From Pyrocephalus nanus (Eukaryota; Chordata; Aves; Passeriformes; Tyrannidae), in assembly GCA_038380795.1 (NCBI GenBank), contig CM076263.1, positions 10,778,709-10,842,708 on the forward strand: a DNA stretch of 64,000 bases. Reading direction: 5' to 3'. Each line of letters opens with the position of its first letter. The stretch's first letter is position 1. Below, in pieces: positions 46,089 through 58,147 of the stretch. The notes beneath the pieces were generated by a model that searched no databases, was not told where the DNA came from, and worked only from the letters and a program-made list of their open reading frames with translations. Both the position numbers and the translations under genes were made by a program.

Positions 46089-48520
46089 AGTGTGGAAGTC
46101 TGGATGGGTTCCTGGGAGCTGTAATTTTTTCATGTACAGCTCAGATTCACTCAGCCAACATAGGCTTTGGAGAGAAATAAAGAGACTTTATTTCTCTAGC
46201 ACATCTCTAGAAAAGCCTCAGAAACCTCAGGACACGGAAGCTGCAGGCATTAAATGAATGATCTGATTTTAATGTAGCTCATGATTTCATAAGAAAAACA
46301 GATGGGACATTGAATTATGGCCAAGAGTTCATCTGCAATGGGACGCTTTTGGCTCAGCAAGTTTCACTCCACATCTGTAATTTCTATTAACTTAATCAGT
46401 AATGTCAAATTCAGTTTCTGGTGGGAAAGAAACCTGAGTATTATTATGAAAGGCTCAGCCACAGGATTGTTAGCAAATCTCTGAGCAGAGGCACTCCCAA
46501 CGCAGAGGGCAGCAAGCCCAGCCTCCGCCTCCACTTCAGGCTGAGTTATGAAGGTGGTGTGCAGGAAAAGCAATGCTATCGTTGAGATCTGCACATTTAT
46601 TTTGCTCACCCTATGGCCAGCCGCAGGCATGGGCGAAGCAGGCAGCTGGCAGGGAGCAGCAGCATCACAAGGATGTGCAACAGACAGAAGCTCTGCACTC
46701 CATAGCAGCCTTTGGACATGGATCTGCTGTTGCAGTAGCAAAGCCTGCTGGTGGATCACAACCCCACCAGGGAGGTTTGATGCAGCTGGCCAAAGTCAGC
46801 CTCCCACCTTCCCCACTGTCTAAGGACAGGCTGGGGGAGTTGGGGCTGGGGCAAATCTTCATTTTACCCTCTCTCCCCGTGGCAGCAGTTTTCAACTCCT
46901 CATGAGACTTACTTTCAGTTTTCTGCTGTCAAAATTGATACAGGGCACTAGCCATAGGTGCCTCTTTTAAGTAATTGTTTTTTTCAGAGAGAAACACTTC
47001 TCAGGATGCCTTTGAAAAATGAAATTAAATTCTTTCAAGTAATTTCTGAAAGTTTTCAGAGCGATATGGTTATCATGTGCTGCAGGTAATGGGATTCTCT
47101 GATGTTGGTTCTTACCCCATTTCCCCCGTCTCCTCAAACATACTATGTTGCACAGATTGCCTCTGTCCTAGGCAACAGCCAAGCATAGGTTTTCCTGAAA
47201 ATGAGAAAAAAATCAAGCGCCGTCACCAGAAATATGCCAGGAGGTTACACAGGCAGAGCAATGATGACCATTAGAGACTGAAGCTACAGGTGTCCACCCA
47301 GCCCAGAAGGAGAAGTGCCTACCCAACTGAGAAACAGTGTTACCACCCAACAGAAGCGCAGGTAGCTGGAGGTAGGAGGATCCGAAGTGATCTGCTAAAG
47401 TTTTAAGTCTAATTAGCCCCAAACACTTTGCTAAGCTCACAGCTTCTGTCAAACAGGTTTGCGCAGCCGTCCCAGCCCCGTCCTGCACAGCAGCCATAGG
47501 GGAAAGAGACCTTATCTACCTCCTCAGCAGCAAGCCTGAACTGAGTCCTTAGTGAAAGCAGTATCAGGCACAGACTGGCCATCTTATGTCCACATTTCTT
47601 TTATAACATGCTTTTCTGCCTGGCTTTTTCTGGGGTCCTGCTGTAATTTTATTTCTGCATCCACACTGAGGTTCCTGCCGTACAGCAGCTTGCGGTGTGA
47701 CGTGGGGTCATGCTGTGATGAGCACCACAGAGAGGAAATGTTTGCTTTGGGGGAGGGGAAACCCCAAAATGACCGGAATTTCTAGCGGTATAACTTTACT
47801 ATCAAAGCAAGTAGGATGCTACATATGCAGTGAGCAGAGCAGCCACAGGATTGGTACTCCCCAGCGCTACCCTGCAGTGGGATAACACGCTGGAGGCAGC
47901 AGAGGGAAGGAAAGGACGGCCCAGAAGGGAAAAGAAACATTTCAGCTGAGGCCAGTCTCAGCTATCTAAAACTCATATTTGCTGTAAGCTCCTTCAGCAG
48001 AGAGAGGAGGCAGCCCAGCTCATCTCCATGCCCAGACTACATTGCATGCCTGCAGCCTGATGATGAAGGAGACAGATCCTGACTGGTGCCACACATCCCT
48101 TTTAATTGAGGAAAAACTGGAACTGAACCTGGCGTCAGACAGGGCAACGGGATCTGCGGGAGGATGTCTCCAGGGAGCAGTCAGCCTCCTGCACCGGCTG
48201 GAGCCTGCTGCTGGTGAGCACTGCGGGCAGCTGCTCTGCCTGTGCTGGCTCCACGATGGTCACAGTGGTGGGCATGGCAGAGTCATACCCTGTTTTATTC
48301 CAGTATCTTTCCAAATGTCCTTCCTTGCTAAGTTGAAAGTAGCTGACTGGAGCAAAAGAGCTTCAACACTGTATGGCAGTTCATGGCAGCAGAAATGATA
48401 ACAATAATGATGGGGGCTGAATCAAATGTATTGAAGTCAGAGACAAACCCCTGGGAATGGAATGTTGCTTCTGTATGAGCCACCTGATACTCTGGAATTG
48501 ACAGGGATACAGAAATGATT
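46089..48520. other. intergenic, nothing recognised
   Basis: Moderately GC-richer than the surroundings around 46.5-46.9 and 47.2-48.3 kb. No exon with recognisable similarity; overlapping open frames on both strands (up to 131 codons) look like chance. Confidence 0.6.
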
Positions 48521-48945
48521 GCAGGGATGGAACACTGCTCCTATGACAAAAGACAGATAGTTGGGATTGCTCTGGAGAAGAGAAAGCTCCAAGGAGACCT
48601 TATTGCAGCCTTCCAGTTCTTAAAGGGAACCTATAAGAAAGATAGTGACAGACTTTTTATCAAGGCCTGTTGCAATAGGACAAGGGGTAATGGTTTTAAA
48701 CTAAAAGAGGGAAGATTTAAATGAGATATAAAGAAGAAATGGTTTTACTATGAGGATGGTAAAACTCTGGGACAGATTTACCCAGGGAAGTAGTGGATGA
48801 CCCATTCCTGGAAATATTCAAGGCCAGGCTTAACAGGGCTCTGAGCACCCTGATCTAGCTGAAGATGTTCTGGCTGACTGCAGAGGAATTGAACTAGATG
48901 ACCTTTAAAGGTCCCTTCCAACCTAAACTATTCAATGACTCTACA
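48521..48945 (+). repeat. CR1 LINE 3' part, about 425 bases
   Basis: Begins near AGGGATGGAACACTGCTCCT. It still encodes the recognisable CR1 stretch LEKRKLQGDLIAAFQFLKG before stopping, and ends GACCTTTAAAGGTCCCTTCC then AACTATTCAATGACTCT. Same orientation as the copy at 45.6 kb but with a different truncation point; a separate old insertion. Confidence 0.93.
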
Positions 48946-49317
48946 ATGACTTCCAAATGTCAGGCTGGATGCATTCAGAGGAGTAGGATCAGGAGAGTAA
49001 CACATTTACCCACAAGATAACCTTCATTCCAACCCTAAAGGGCAGAAAAGCTGCATTAAAACTCACAGACCTTACAATGAAGTCTCTAATTCATACCTTA
49101 CCCATAGAACCTCCTTAATCAGTATCCTGTAATTGTAGAAAGATCCATTTTTACCATTCATCCATCCTCATCCCCACCCACTAATGGCTTTAATACGTTA
49201 TTTCAGAAGTCCATGTTGAAAGCTGTAGGTAAATCATCTTGCTTGTGGTTCATGCTGTGGCTCTCACAGATTTTAATTTTGTCTTTTCTTCATATATTAA
49301 AGAACAGAATCTACATC
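48946..49317. other. intergenic, nothing recognised
   Basis: Short AT-rich spacer between a CR1 tail and an LTR remnant. Confidence 0.7.
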
Positions 49318-49568
49318 TGTATTGGGTTTGTATGAGAAGGTTTTGGTAGTGTGGGAGCTACAGCGATGGCTTCTGTGAGAAGCTGCTGGAAGCTTCCCCT
49401 ATGTTTAACAGGGCCATCTGTTTTGCCTATGATGTTTACTGGTGAGTGATCTCTCCCTTTCCTTACTCAAGCCTTTTGTTGTATTTTCCCTCCCCTAACC
49501 AGTTAAGGAGGGGAGTGATAGAGTGGCTTTGGTGGTTATCTGGCATCCAAGAGTGTCAACCCACCACA
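49318..49568 (+). mobile_element. endogenous retrovirus LTR, internally deleted
   Basis: The left part (TGTATTGGGTTTGTATGAGA, then GGTTTTGGTAGTGTGGGAGC, then GGCTTCTGTGAGAAGCTGCT) and the right part (GGTGAGTGATCTCTCCCTTT, then GAGTGATAGAGTGGCTTTGG, ending GTCAACCCACCACA) match, from memory, the two ends of an LTR abundant in songbird genomes that is normally much longer. The TG...CA ends are kept. Most of the middle is gone, and no viral coding region is attached. No clear target-site duplication was seen. Confidence 0.75.
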
Positions 49569-52500
49569 GCATGTAAGAAGGTTATGTCACTGTCCCCATT
49601 GCTCTGTACTACAGATCACTGCTGTTCTTGTGGAAGCTGGACAGTCTTTCAACATTTACAGGCCACTGCCAGTTTGCATCTTGGTGTGAGCCTGGTGTGA
49701 TGTAGGGCTGGAAAAATTACTGAAAAACTTACTTGTTTTTTTCTACTGTCATGGACTGAAAGCTCATGGTTTAGTGCAAGCTCATGGCCCTGAACACTGT
49801 GCTTGTGTCAGAATTTGGTTGCCTGATGTATAGATAGCTTTGTTATAAAGAACATGCAAAGCTCAAGCAGACTAAAGTATTTTGTCTCTCACACGCACAC
49901 AGACAGCAGAGCTGCGTCCTATGACCAGGGCAATGTGGGTGTCTTTAGAGACTGGAGAGTCCCGTGAGTGCACAGAACCTTGGTGAGATGATACCTGTAG
50001 CACTGTGAAGTGGGTGACAGTTGTGGCAGAGCTCCCTGCATTGAGTGCTTTGTTTCATCACCTTCAGCTCCTGCAGCCTGGAAAAAAGAAAATTTTCTCT
50101 GATTCTGTTCGGACACCATCCTGTCCCTGAGAAATAACATCACACAGCAGGATATCTCCAACCACTTTACTCACTTGGGTGGGCAAGGAAGAGTCAGTTT
50201 TGATTACTGATCAATGCAGTTCACACCAAGAAGTGTTTTAACATCGGACTCGGTTATAGCAAAGTTATTTTTTCTCAGATTTTTCACAGATCTATTTTTG
50301 CAAAAAATAAGTGGCAAAGATAATGACTGAGGCCTCTGAAGTACTGAGCAAACCCCTGCTATTCCAGGGTAGCACCAAACTTCCAATTCTGGTCCCAGCT
50401 GATGGAAGTCCTTAAACCTGTGTTTTCATCTGTCTTAACTCAGCCAAGAGTTCATGTTTCTTTCCTTATCTGGGGTTACTTCAGGAGCTGTAACTCTGTG
50501 CTCAGCAGGTAGGATGCTGAAGGGTCTCAAGAAGCTGCTGCTACTGGTAGCTCTCCTCCAACTGTGATAAGGTCCTGGAGGTCCCAGGAACCTTGGAGAA
50601 TTTGGGAATTCAACACTAAGCCACATCTCAGAACTCCCTGGGAAGGTCATTCAGAAACTTTCTCTGGCCCACAGAATGAGGATGTGTCTGAGCAGCCCTG
50701 TGGGCTTGATATCCTCCTGAGAGGGAAAGAGCACAGTCAGAAAACACAGAGAGATCAGTAGTCTAGATGACCAAAACCATAGATTAATAACTTGAAATCC
50801 TCCTTTACACAGGAGATTTCCTGTGCATCAGGATTACTTGGGCATTGCTTGCCAGCCCTGCTGTGTTTTGACTGCACAGAAAAAATTAGGTGTAGAAAAT
50901 TCATTAATTGAGAAACCTAAGGTAGAAACTTGCTGAGCACTTTTTATCTAAATTATCTTCTTCTGCTAATCCATTTCAAAATCATATCTTGTTTTGCTCT
51001 TGTGAAACTTGTTATGCTTTTTCGCCTCCCACATGCGTTACATGGTACAACGTAATAAATTGTACCATTATCCTTGAGCAGTCACTAGGGAATTTTGCAC
51101 CATGAATGTCTGGCTGGGTACTACAGCACACTTACTGATGGGTGTGTGAGAAACCATCTGCTTTTATATTTGCGAGAAATATTAGCAAAGAATACAAGAC
51201 TAGAAATATGGGGGGGAGTGTTGTTTTGTTTGTGGTTTTTTTTTAATTTAAAGTTGCTGCATATCCAAGTGCTTGTCTTAACATAGCTTGTGACCAAAAA
51301 AAAAAAGTGACTAAATAGATAGAGGAGTGCTGTTGAACAGGCTTATTTCTCTAGGTCTTACTTGAACAGAAACAGCACCATCTGTTGCTCTCTGTGCTGT
51401 CAATCACAGCAGATTTTTTCTGCCCAGATAATGATTAGGAGAAATGAACCATATGCCACAGAAATTAAATGAGAAGGAAAATGTTTATTTTCAAGGTGGG
51501 TTTAGACTGGAATGATTTAACCTTATCCATTGGACATGTAAGGCTGAATCACAGCTGCTTTTTCATTTTATAGAAACAATGCCCAATCTATGAGGCTTTT
51601 TTCAAAACCTGGTAAAAGCAGTGCTGATTTCACACTTCTCCAGCAGTCTTGCAGTGTAGGAATGAATAGGAGTGACTCTCATAAAGTTATAACCACTGGG
51701 GATGGAAAATTCTTTCTAAGCTTATTCTGATCCCTAAATATCAGCTCAAGTTTATTTCTCAGTATACATCTTATCCGAGTAGCACCACCCGTCACTATCT
51801 TGTTGGTTGAGGCACTGCATTTCTCTGGACTGCTTTCCCGACACTTGCTCCCAGAAGAGTTAGATGACACTGTGCTGAAAGCCCTGCTTCCAGCTGGAAG
51901 CTGTCTCATAGTCGGGCTCTCACATTGCTGTGGCTAAACCCTGATAGCAATGCTGGAAAATTTCTCTCTGTTTTCCTCGGAGCTGTGCAAGCCAATAAAT
52001 GAAAGAGTGTCTGGGCTACGCAGCAGATGTGGGAAAGGAATCTGAACAGGGAGGTCCTGGGCTGTTAGGCTTGTGCTGTTCATCATTCTGTAGTTTATCT
52101 TCAGAGGTGGAGATCCTTGTCCATGGCTTTGGAGATGAATGCTGCGGTTTGTCTAGGTTTTGTGAGAGCTTCCTCTGGGAATCCAGACAGTGCTGATGGC
52201 TGGAGCCAAAGCAAGTCAGGCAAACTGCACAGTCACACACCCAGGCTTGGAAGGGAGGATGTTTTATTTCAACTAGTCTGCTGTAAAGAGAGTCTTAAGG
52301 TCTAAGTTATTCAGAAAAAAAAAAATGGCAGTTATAATCTTCATGTTTGATTATTATTTGCATGTCAAAGAATGTGCTTTTTGCAAGCAGAGGAGTAACA
52401 TGAGTTATTGCAATCCACATGTCTGCAGGGCAGATCAGCAGCACCCAGGAGGGTGCTCAGGGCAGAGGTCCTGTGCTCCCCAGGGCCCTGCCTTGGTTCT

Positions 52501-54844
52501 TGGTGACATGTATGGTCACAGGACCTCCAGGACTTCATCACAGCTCAGAGGAGAGCTACCAGGAGCTGCAAACCCCACCGCTGCAGCCCTTGCCGGTTGC
52601 CTGGCCCAGGCTGAGTGCCAAGAGTTTCCTTTGTCTGAATTTTGAAAATGAGGTAAGGAAAACAAATTACACTGTTTAGAGAGACAGAATGAGGGTGCTG
52701 AAAGAGTCAGAGGAGACCAGCAGCTGCTGTTCTCCTTTACTTCAAAGTTGTGTTTGGAAAATTGGACACTGGTGTTATGGTTGAGATACCTTAAGGGTTC
52801 CTGATGGAAAATGACTTCTTCCACTCCCCTCCTCTTTCCCCACACGAAGTATTTGGTTTCTTTACATAAAATATCAGAATAAAACTGACATTTGTTTCAC
52901 ATTAAGTCCCAGTGTTCACCTTAAGAAAAAGAACGGAAAAAAAAATTGGTTTGCTTTCTCCTTTTTTGGAATGCTTCCTTTTGTCATCCCCTTGAAAAAG
53001 GGAAGATATTAAAAAAGAGGGGATAAGTGAAGATTTCAAAAGGAGAAAGGAGAGTAAACTAAAGACCACAAACTAAAACTTTCTTTGTTCATCTGTTTTT
53101 CAGAACTGCACTAGGTTACTTATTTGCACTTTCCATGTTGAGATTTTGGTCCAAAATCAAAGCTGTTTCACAAAAGGTGTCAGCTTCAATTACATTACAG
53201 ACTTTGATGGAAAAATACTTATCAAAACTGTTTGCAGACTCATTCCTGTGCAGACAGAGCATGTGGGGGCTGCTTAAAACTGGCAGTACCCATTCAAGGA
53301 GTCCATACTACTTGATGAACACAGATTAGCACAAAAAGTTGGAGGTGGATACATTTTCTAGCCACGTGCATTAAGCTAAATGGGAAAGTTGAGGAATTTA
53401 TCAACTGTGCTTTCTTTCCCTTATCAGACCTCTCGCTGCATGTTCTGCATCAAAACCAGATGCAGACGAGGCCTTCCCTCACTAACAGTGGCCTCTGCAA
53501 CACAGAGGGCACAGCCACAGATGATTAACAACCTCCTAATGCAGGGGTCTGGACACAAGACAGCAGTGGTGAAACCAGGATAGTTTCTCACCAGCAAGGC
53601 CATGAAGGTTGGATCTTACCCACTGAATAAATCAGATTACATCACAGCTGGGGAAAGTACTTCTGAGAGCATGTGCTGGCAAAGACGCCCAGGAAGTATT
53701 GTGTGCCTGGGAGGTAAAAGATTGAAAAAAATCTGAGTGCAACGCCCCTGTAACACAGTTACCTTTGGGCCTTGGATACCACATGATAGTTGCATAACCC
53801 CAAATAAATATGTTATTTTAAGTAAGTGTGGAGTTGACTTTGTTTCAGTTTGAACACAGAAACTTCAAGGTTGGCTTCAGCAACTCCACTCTGCTTCAAC
53901 ACAGACAAGGTTTTCTGGCAAACATGTCACACCTAAGGGAACAGCCCCCACGTCCTCAGGATCCTCTGAGCCTGAGGGTGAGGAGTGGTAGAAAGAGTAG
54001 CCTGAGAGAGGCTTCCAGTCTTGTCCCTTTGGTTTATTTCTTTGCAAAGAAACTGTGTGAGTTTGGAGGGTGGTATTCATGCAGACCTTCTCTCTACCAT
54101 TTACCTTCCACTTTTACCAGCCCTGTGGGAAATGCTGCTTAGATCCCACAGAAGAAATCTGTTTCTCAAAATGACCCTCAAGGCAAAAAACCAAAGTTCA
54201 ACGGTGAATTGTTTGGTTGCTTGTGTCTGCCAGGACACTTATCAGCACCGTCTGCATGTTTCCAAGTCTTTTTCCCTACAGTATGAGCCAACACTCCTTA
54301 CTCTCCAGTCACTCAGCACTGTTCAGCTCTATGTCACTACAACTGGCAGCAAGGGAATGCATAACCTGGCTTCGTGGAGTCCCACAGAGTCCAGCCACAC
54401 CTGTAGGTTAACCTGAGCCAGTGTTGTTCCTCTTGCCAGTGAGAAGAACAGCTTCAACCGTCCTGACCAAATACTGCAGTCTCAAACTCCAGCACTTTCT
54501 CTGAAGCACCTGCATCTCTGAAAATATCTAGGTTGGTTACTGGTGGAGAAACACCTGTCATGCAAGTCCATGCTAGTCCTTTTCAGTACTTAAATTCGGA
54601 TGCATGCACTTCACTGTGTATACCCACGGCTAGCGTATTCTTTATGTCCTGAAAATAAACATAAAAATAATTCTACAAAGCCACAGAAATGAATTCTTAA
54701 GAGGAAAAAAAAAAATCTCGAGTTTCATGTCCAAGTGTTTCCTTGTATTGTCTAAGCCACTTGGTACTTGTTTTCTTACATGTATGTTCAATGTCCTGGT
54801 GTGATGAGACCTACAGGTTGATACAGAAGTTGAAGGCCTTCATT
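49569..54844. other. intergenic, nothing recognised
   Basis: No exon or repeat family identified. Short poly(A) runs occur at about 51297 and 52315. Confidence 0.65.
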
Positions 54845-54870
54845 CAAACAAACAAACAAACAAATAAACA
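54845..54870. repeat. (AAAC)n microsatellite
   Basis: Five AAAC-type units followed by one AAAT. Confidence 0.9.
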
Positions 54871-57800
54871 GGAAAAATACTCAAACTGATGGCAGTTCTG
54901 TGCCTGAAGTAGTGTAGGAAGGAACTGAGAGCAAAATGTGTCTGTCTGAAAAGGTAGCTGGCAGCAAGTTCACCTTGGTTATATTTTGGGTCCTTTCACT
55001 TTGTAGTCCCTTTTATGCTACAACAGTCTTTCATTCACACTCCTGAGGGGAAGGTTACTCCCTACCAAGAACTATTCTTCCTATTGGGTGTGCCTGTGAT
55101 TTTGAAGAGGCTTTCCCCTGCAGCTTTCATATGCAGTCACGGCAGAAAATCACTGCCAAAATGAGTTGATGAAATTGTCTTGAGAGGTCTGCATAGTTGA
55201 GAAGTGACTGTTGGAAAAACCATCTCTCTCCCTGCAGCAGTCTAGGCACTGCAAGGCATCACTGTAGCTACACCTCTCTTGATAGTTCAAGCTGACCTTA
55301 AGACCCCTGCAACTCTTATTTCCACCAGCCATCACACAGTAATTCTCAAGAGCTCTCTCAACAGTAGAGACAAGCTTGGAGGGAGCTACAAGCCCACAGA
55401 GCAGCCATGTGGGTAGTGCTAAATATCTCAGTGCCACAATCAAAAAATCAAAGTACCACATAGAAGATGTTGGTGCTACCAGGACTGGGATTCCCATTAA
55501 TTAAGCTGGCTGAGATCAGCACCAATGTCTCTCCTATATACCTGTATGGACAAACACTTTAGGCTCATACATGCAGCCCTTATCTCTGACCTTCTCTTTG
55601 GAGAAAACAGCCCCTCACAGCTGTGAGGAGAAGCTGGGAATCATGAGCTCAGTGTAAAAAAGAACAGATGTTCTTTTTTATAGGGCTGCCCTAGTTACAC
55701 CAGGATGTGTCTGACACAGATTGCTGTTGCCACAGGTCCACCCACGTGAATCCAGGAGCACAGTGGGGCAGAGAGCTTGCACAACTGTAAGATCCTCATT
55801 TATCATTACTAATTACAAGTGTTTCTACCATATGCTTTTTCCATCTCTGTAATGGATGGAGGGGACCTTTCTGCTGTCTCTGCTTGTGTTGAAGGAGTGG
55901 GATATTTCCTCAGCTCCCTCAGCTCCAACTCTGAGGAAACCACAGGGATGCCCCCTGTCAGTTTTTAAAGACAAGGGAAGGAGAGGAAAGCTGAGAGTGG
56001 GTTTGCATGTGAAGAGTGAGCTTTTGGAGAAGAGGTCAGTCACGGGACTGGTTTAGTCAGAGCTTTACATGGGCTGGATTACTGAAACCTGCTGCTGGAG
56101 TACCAGTTAGGTAATGAGTGTAGCATACAAAATGAAGCATAATTTATACAAGGATTTTAGGTTTGTTATGAAAAGAACTGTGATGGAAGGTAAGGTTTCT
56201 CTTGCTTAAAGGAGTCACTTCGCAAATTCAACAGGAATTTGACTGACCTTAGCATCACTTACCCTTGTGCCATAAAGACTCTAGGAAAATAAACAGGGTT
56301 TTTTGTAAAAGGAAGACATATTCCTGCAGCATCACACACACACAACAAAGGGTGAATGGCTCAGCAGATGGTGTGACCTGCCGTTCCCAAAAGATCATGT
56401 GGGAATATGGAGGCACACAGCCAGAAATGCTGATGTGCAAGAAAATAAACAGGGAAACAGAAGGAAAGGATGGGGCATGCTGGGAGAGAAGCTGTGTCAA
56501 GAGGATTCATGTAGCAGAGGAGCCCGTTGTGTAAGTGAATATGCAGGCAATTTCTAAATTTGGGATATACACTTGATAAATCTCAACAGATTCTTTGGAG
56601 TCATGTGAGGCTGTATAAATATGTGCATTTCAGATGAGATGAGAAATGCATGTGAGGACTGGGGAGGTTTCACTGCTTCAAAACACGGTGCCAATAGGGA
56701 ATTTTTAGCTAGTGGTTAAAAGCACTTCTGCATATTCGAGTTGGTACTTGGAACAGATTTATGTTATGAAAATATTGTAAAATAATATGCTGTTCATACA
56801 CAATGATGTTGAGCACTGCTCTGAGTATTTCTCCCTTGCTGTGGCAAAGACTCTGAAAAATAATGACTTCCTAGATCAGAGACCTGTAGATAAAACATAC
56901 AACTATTGTATTATCAATAATGAGTTATGTCAGTTTAGAAACTTTTTCCTGTAGTCTGTGCATCACAAGATGCAGTGTTCAAGATCAGGGTCATTTTAAA
57001 ATGGCAAGAATGCAGTAGAAGCCCAATTATGAACAAAGGGTACAAAAGAGCTTTTGTGCCGTGGAATCTTGATATTTTAAAGTTTATTCACAGAGATCTA
57101 CTAAATGTAATGACTGTGAATCCTAAGGCCTCGCTAATTACAAGAGATGGAGCCAAGACTGGATATTTGCATGTGTATTGGAAATAACAGAAGAAAATCT
57201 ATGCAAGTATGGGGCACACGATGTCCTCCATACCAGTTATCTGCCAGCAAAAGATATCACTTTCACACCATAGGCACAATTTATTCTCATTGCCTGTAGG
57301 TATCTTGCCTGATGCGTTATTAACCCATGGGTTAACTTGGTGATTAATAGGATGTGTCAGTGTTGGGCGGGCAGGCCATGAGGGCTGCCATGCAGGGGCA
57401 TGGCTTGGAGAGAAACGAGCAGAGACCATTGGGAGAAACAAGTAGAAGACTGCAATCCATAAAAGCATCTGAAACACTATATGGTGGGACAAAGGTATAG
57501 AAAAGACACCACACACAACCAAAAAAGGGTCAAGCTGACCAAAGAGCTGGTGTTCATCCCAGCTGGGAGCGCTGTGAGTGTCAGCAGGGGTGGAGCAGGC
57601 ATCCCAGGGCTTTGGGGGAGCACCAGCTGTGCAGCTGGGAATAAGAAAGAGCTGTGTGAACGGCTCATTGCTGAAAGTGCAACAAGGAGGCTCATGAGGA
57701 GCTCAGCCAACAAGCCTGGCCATTGCTCATGGCATGACATGGGGTCCTGATTCAGAGAAGATATCTGGAGAAGAACTTTGGCTGAGGAAAACTACCTGCA

Positions 57801-57984
57801 GCTTCTTCATGCAATGGCAGTGTGTCCGCTGATGCTTCACATCCTCTGCCAAGTGACTGAAGTTGCTCAGCCAGATATTACCAAAGAGAAGGTTTGGAAA
57901 GAAGCAGGCAATGCAATTACACTGTGGCAGACATAAACTGGCTGCTGCTATCTGTACTGTATGTATTGATCCCAGGTATTGGGG
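54871..57984. other. intergenic, nothing recognised
   Basis: A minus-strand open frame of 115 codons at 55150-55497 and a plus-strand one of 89 codons at 57481-57750 have no recognisable family and no supporting signals. Confidence 0.65.
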
Positions 57985-58147
57985 CTTTTCCATTTTTTTC
58001 TTATTATTTCCTTTTTTCTTTCTATTTTTACTTTCCTTTTATTATTTTTTTCTTCTGTTTTCCTTGGGTTTTTTTTTTTCATTTTTCTTTTTCCTTCCCT
58101 TTTGCCTTTTCTTTTTTCGTTCCCTTTTTCTTTTCCTTTTCCCCACC
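57985..58147. repeat. long polypyrimidine (TTTTC)n-like tract
   Basis: About 160 bases almost entirely T and C on the plus strand with a few A and G interruptions. A degenerate simple repeat; the translated open frames here (rich in Phe, Leu and Ser) are artefacts of composition. Confidence 0.9.
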
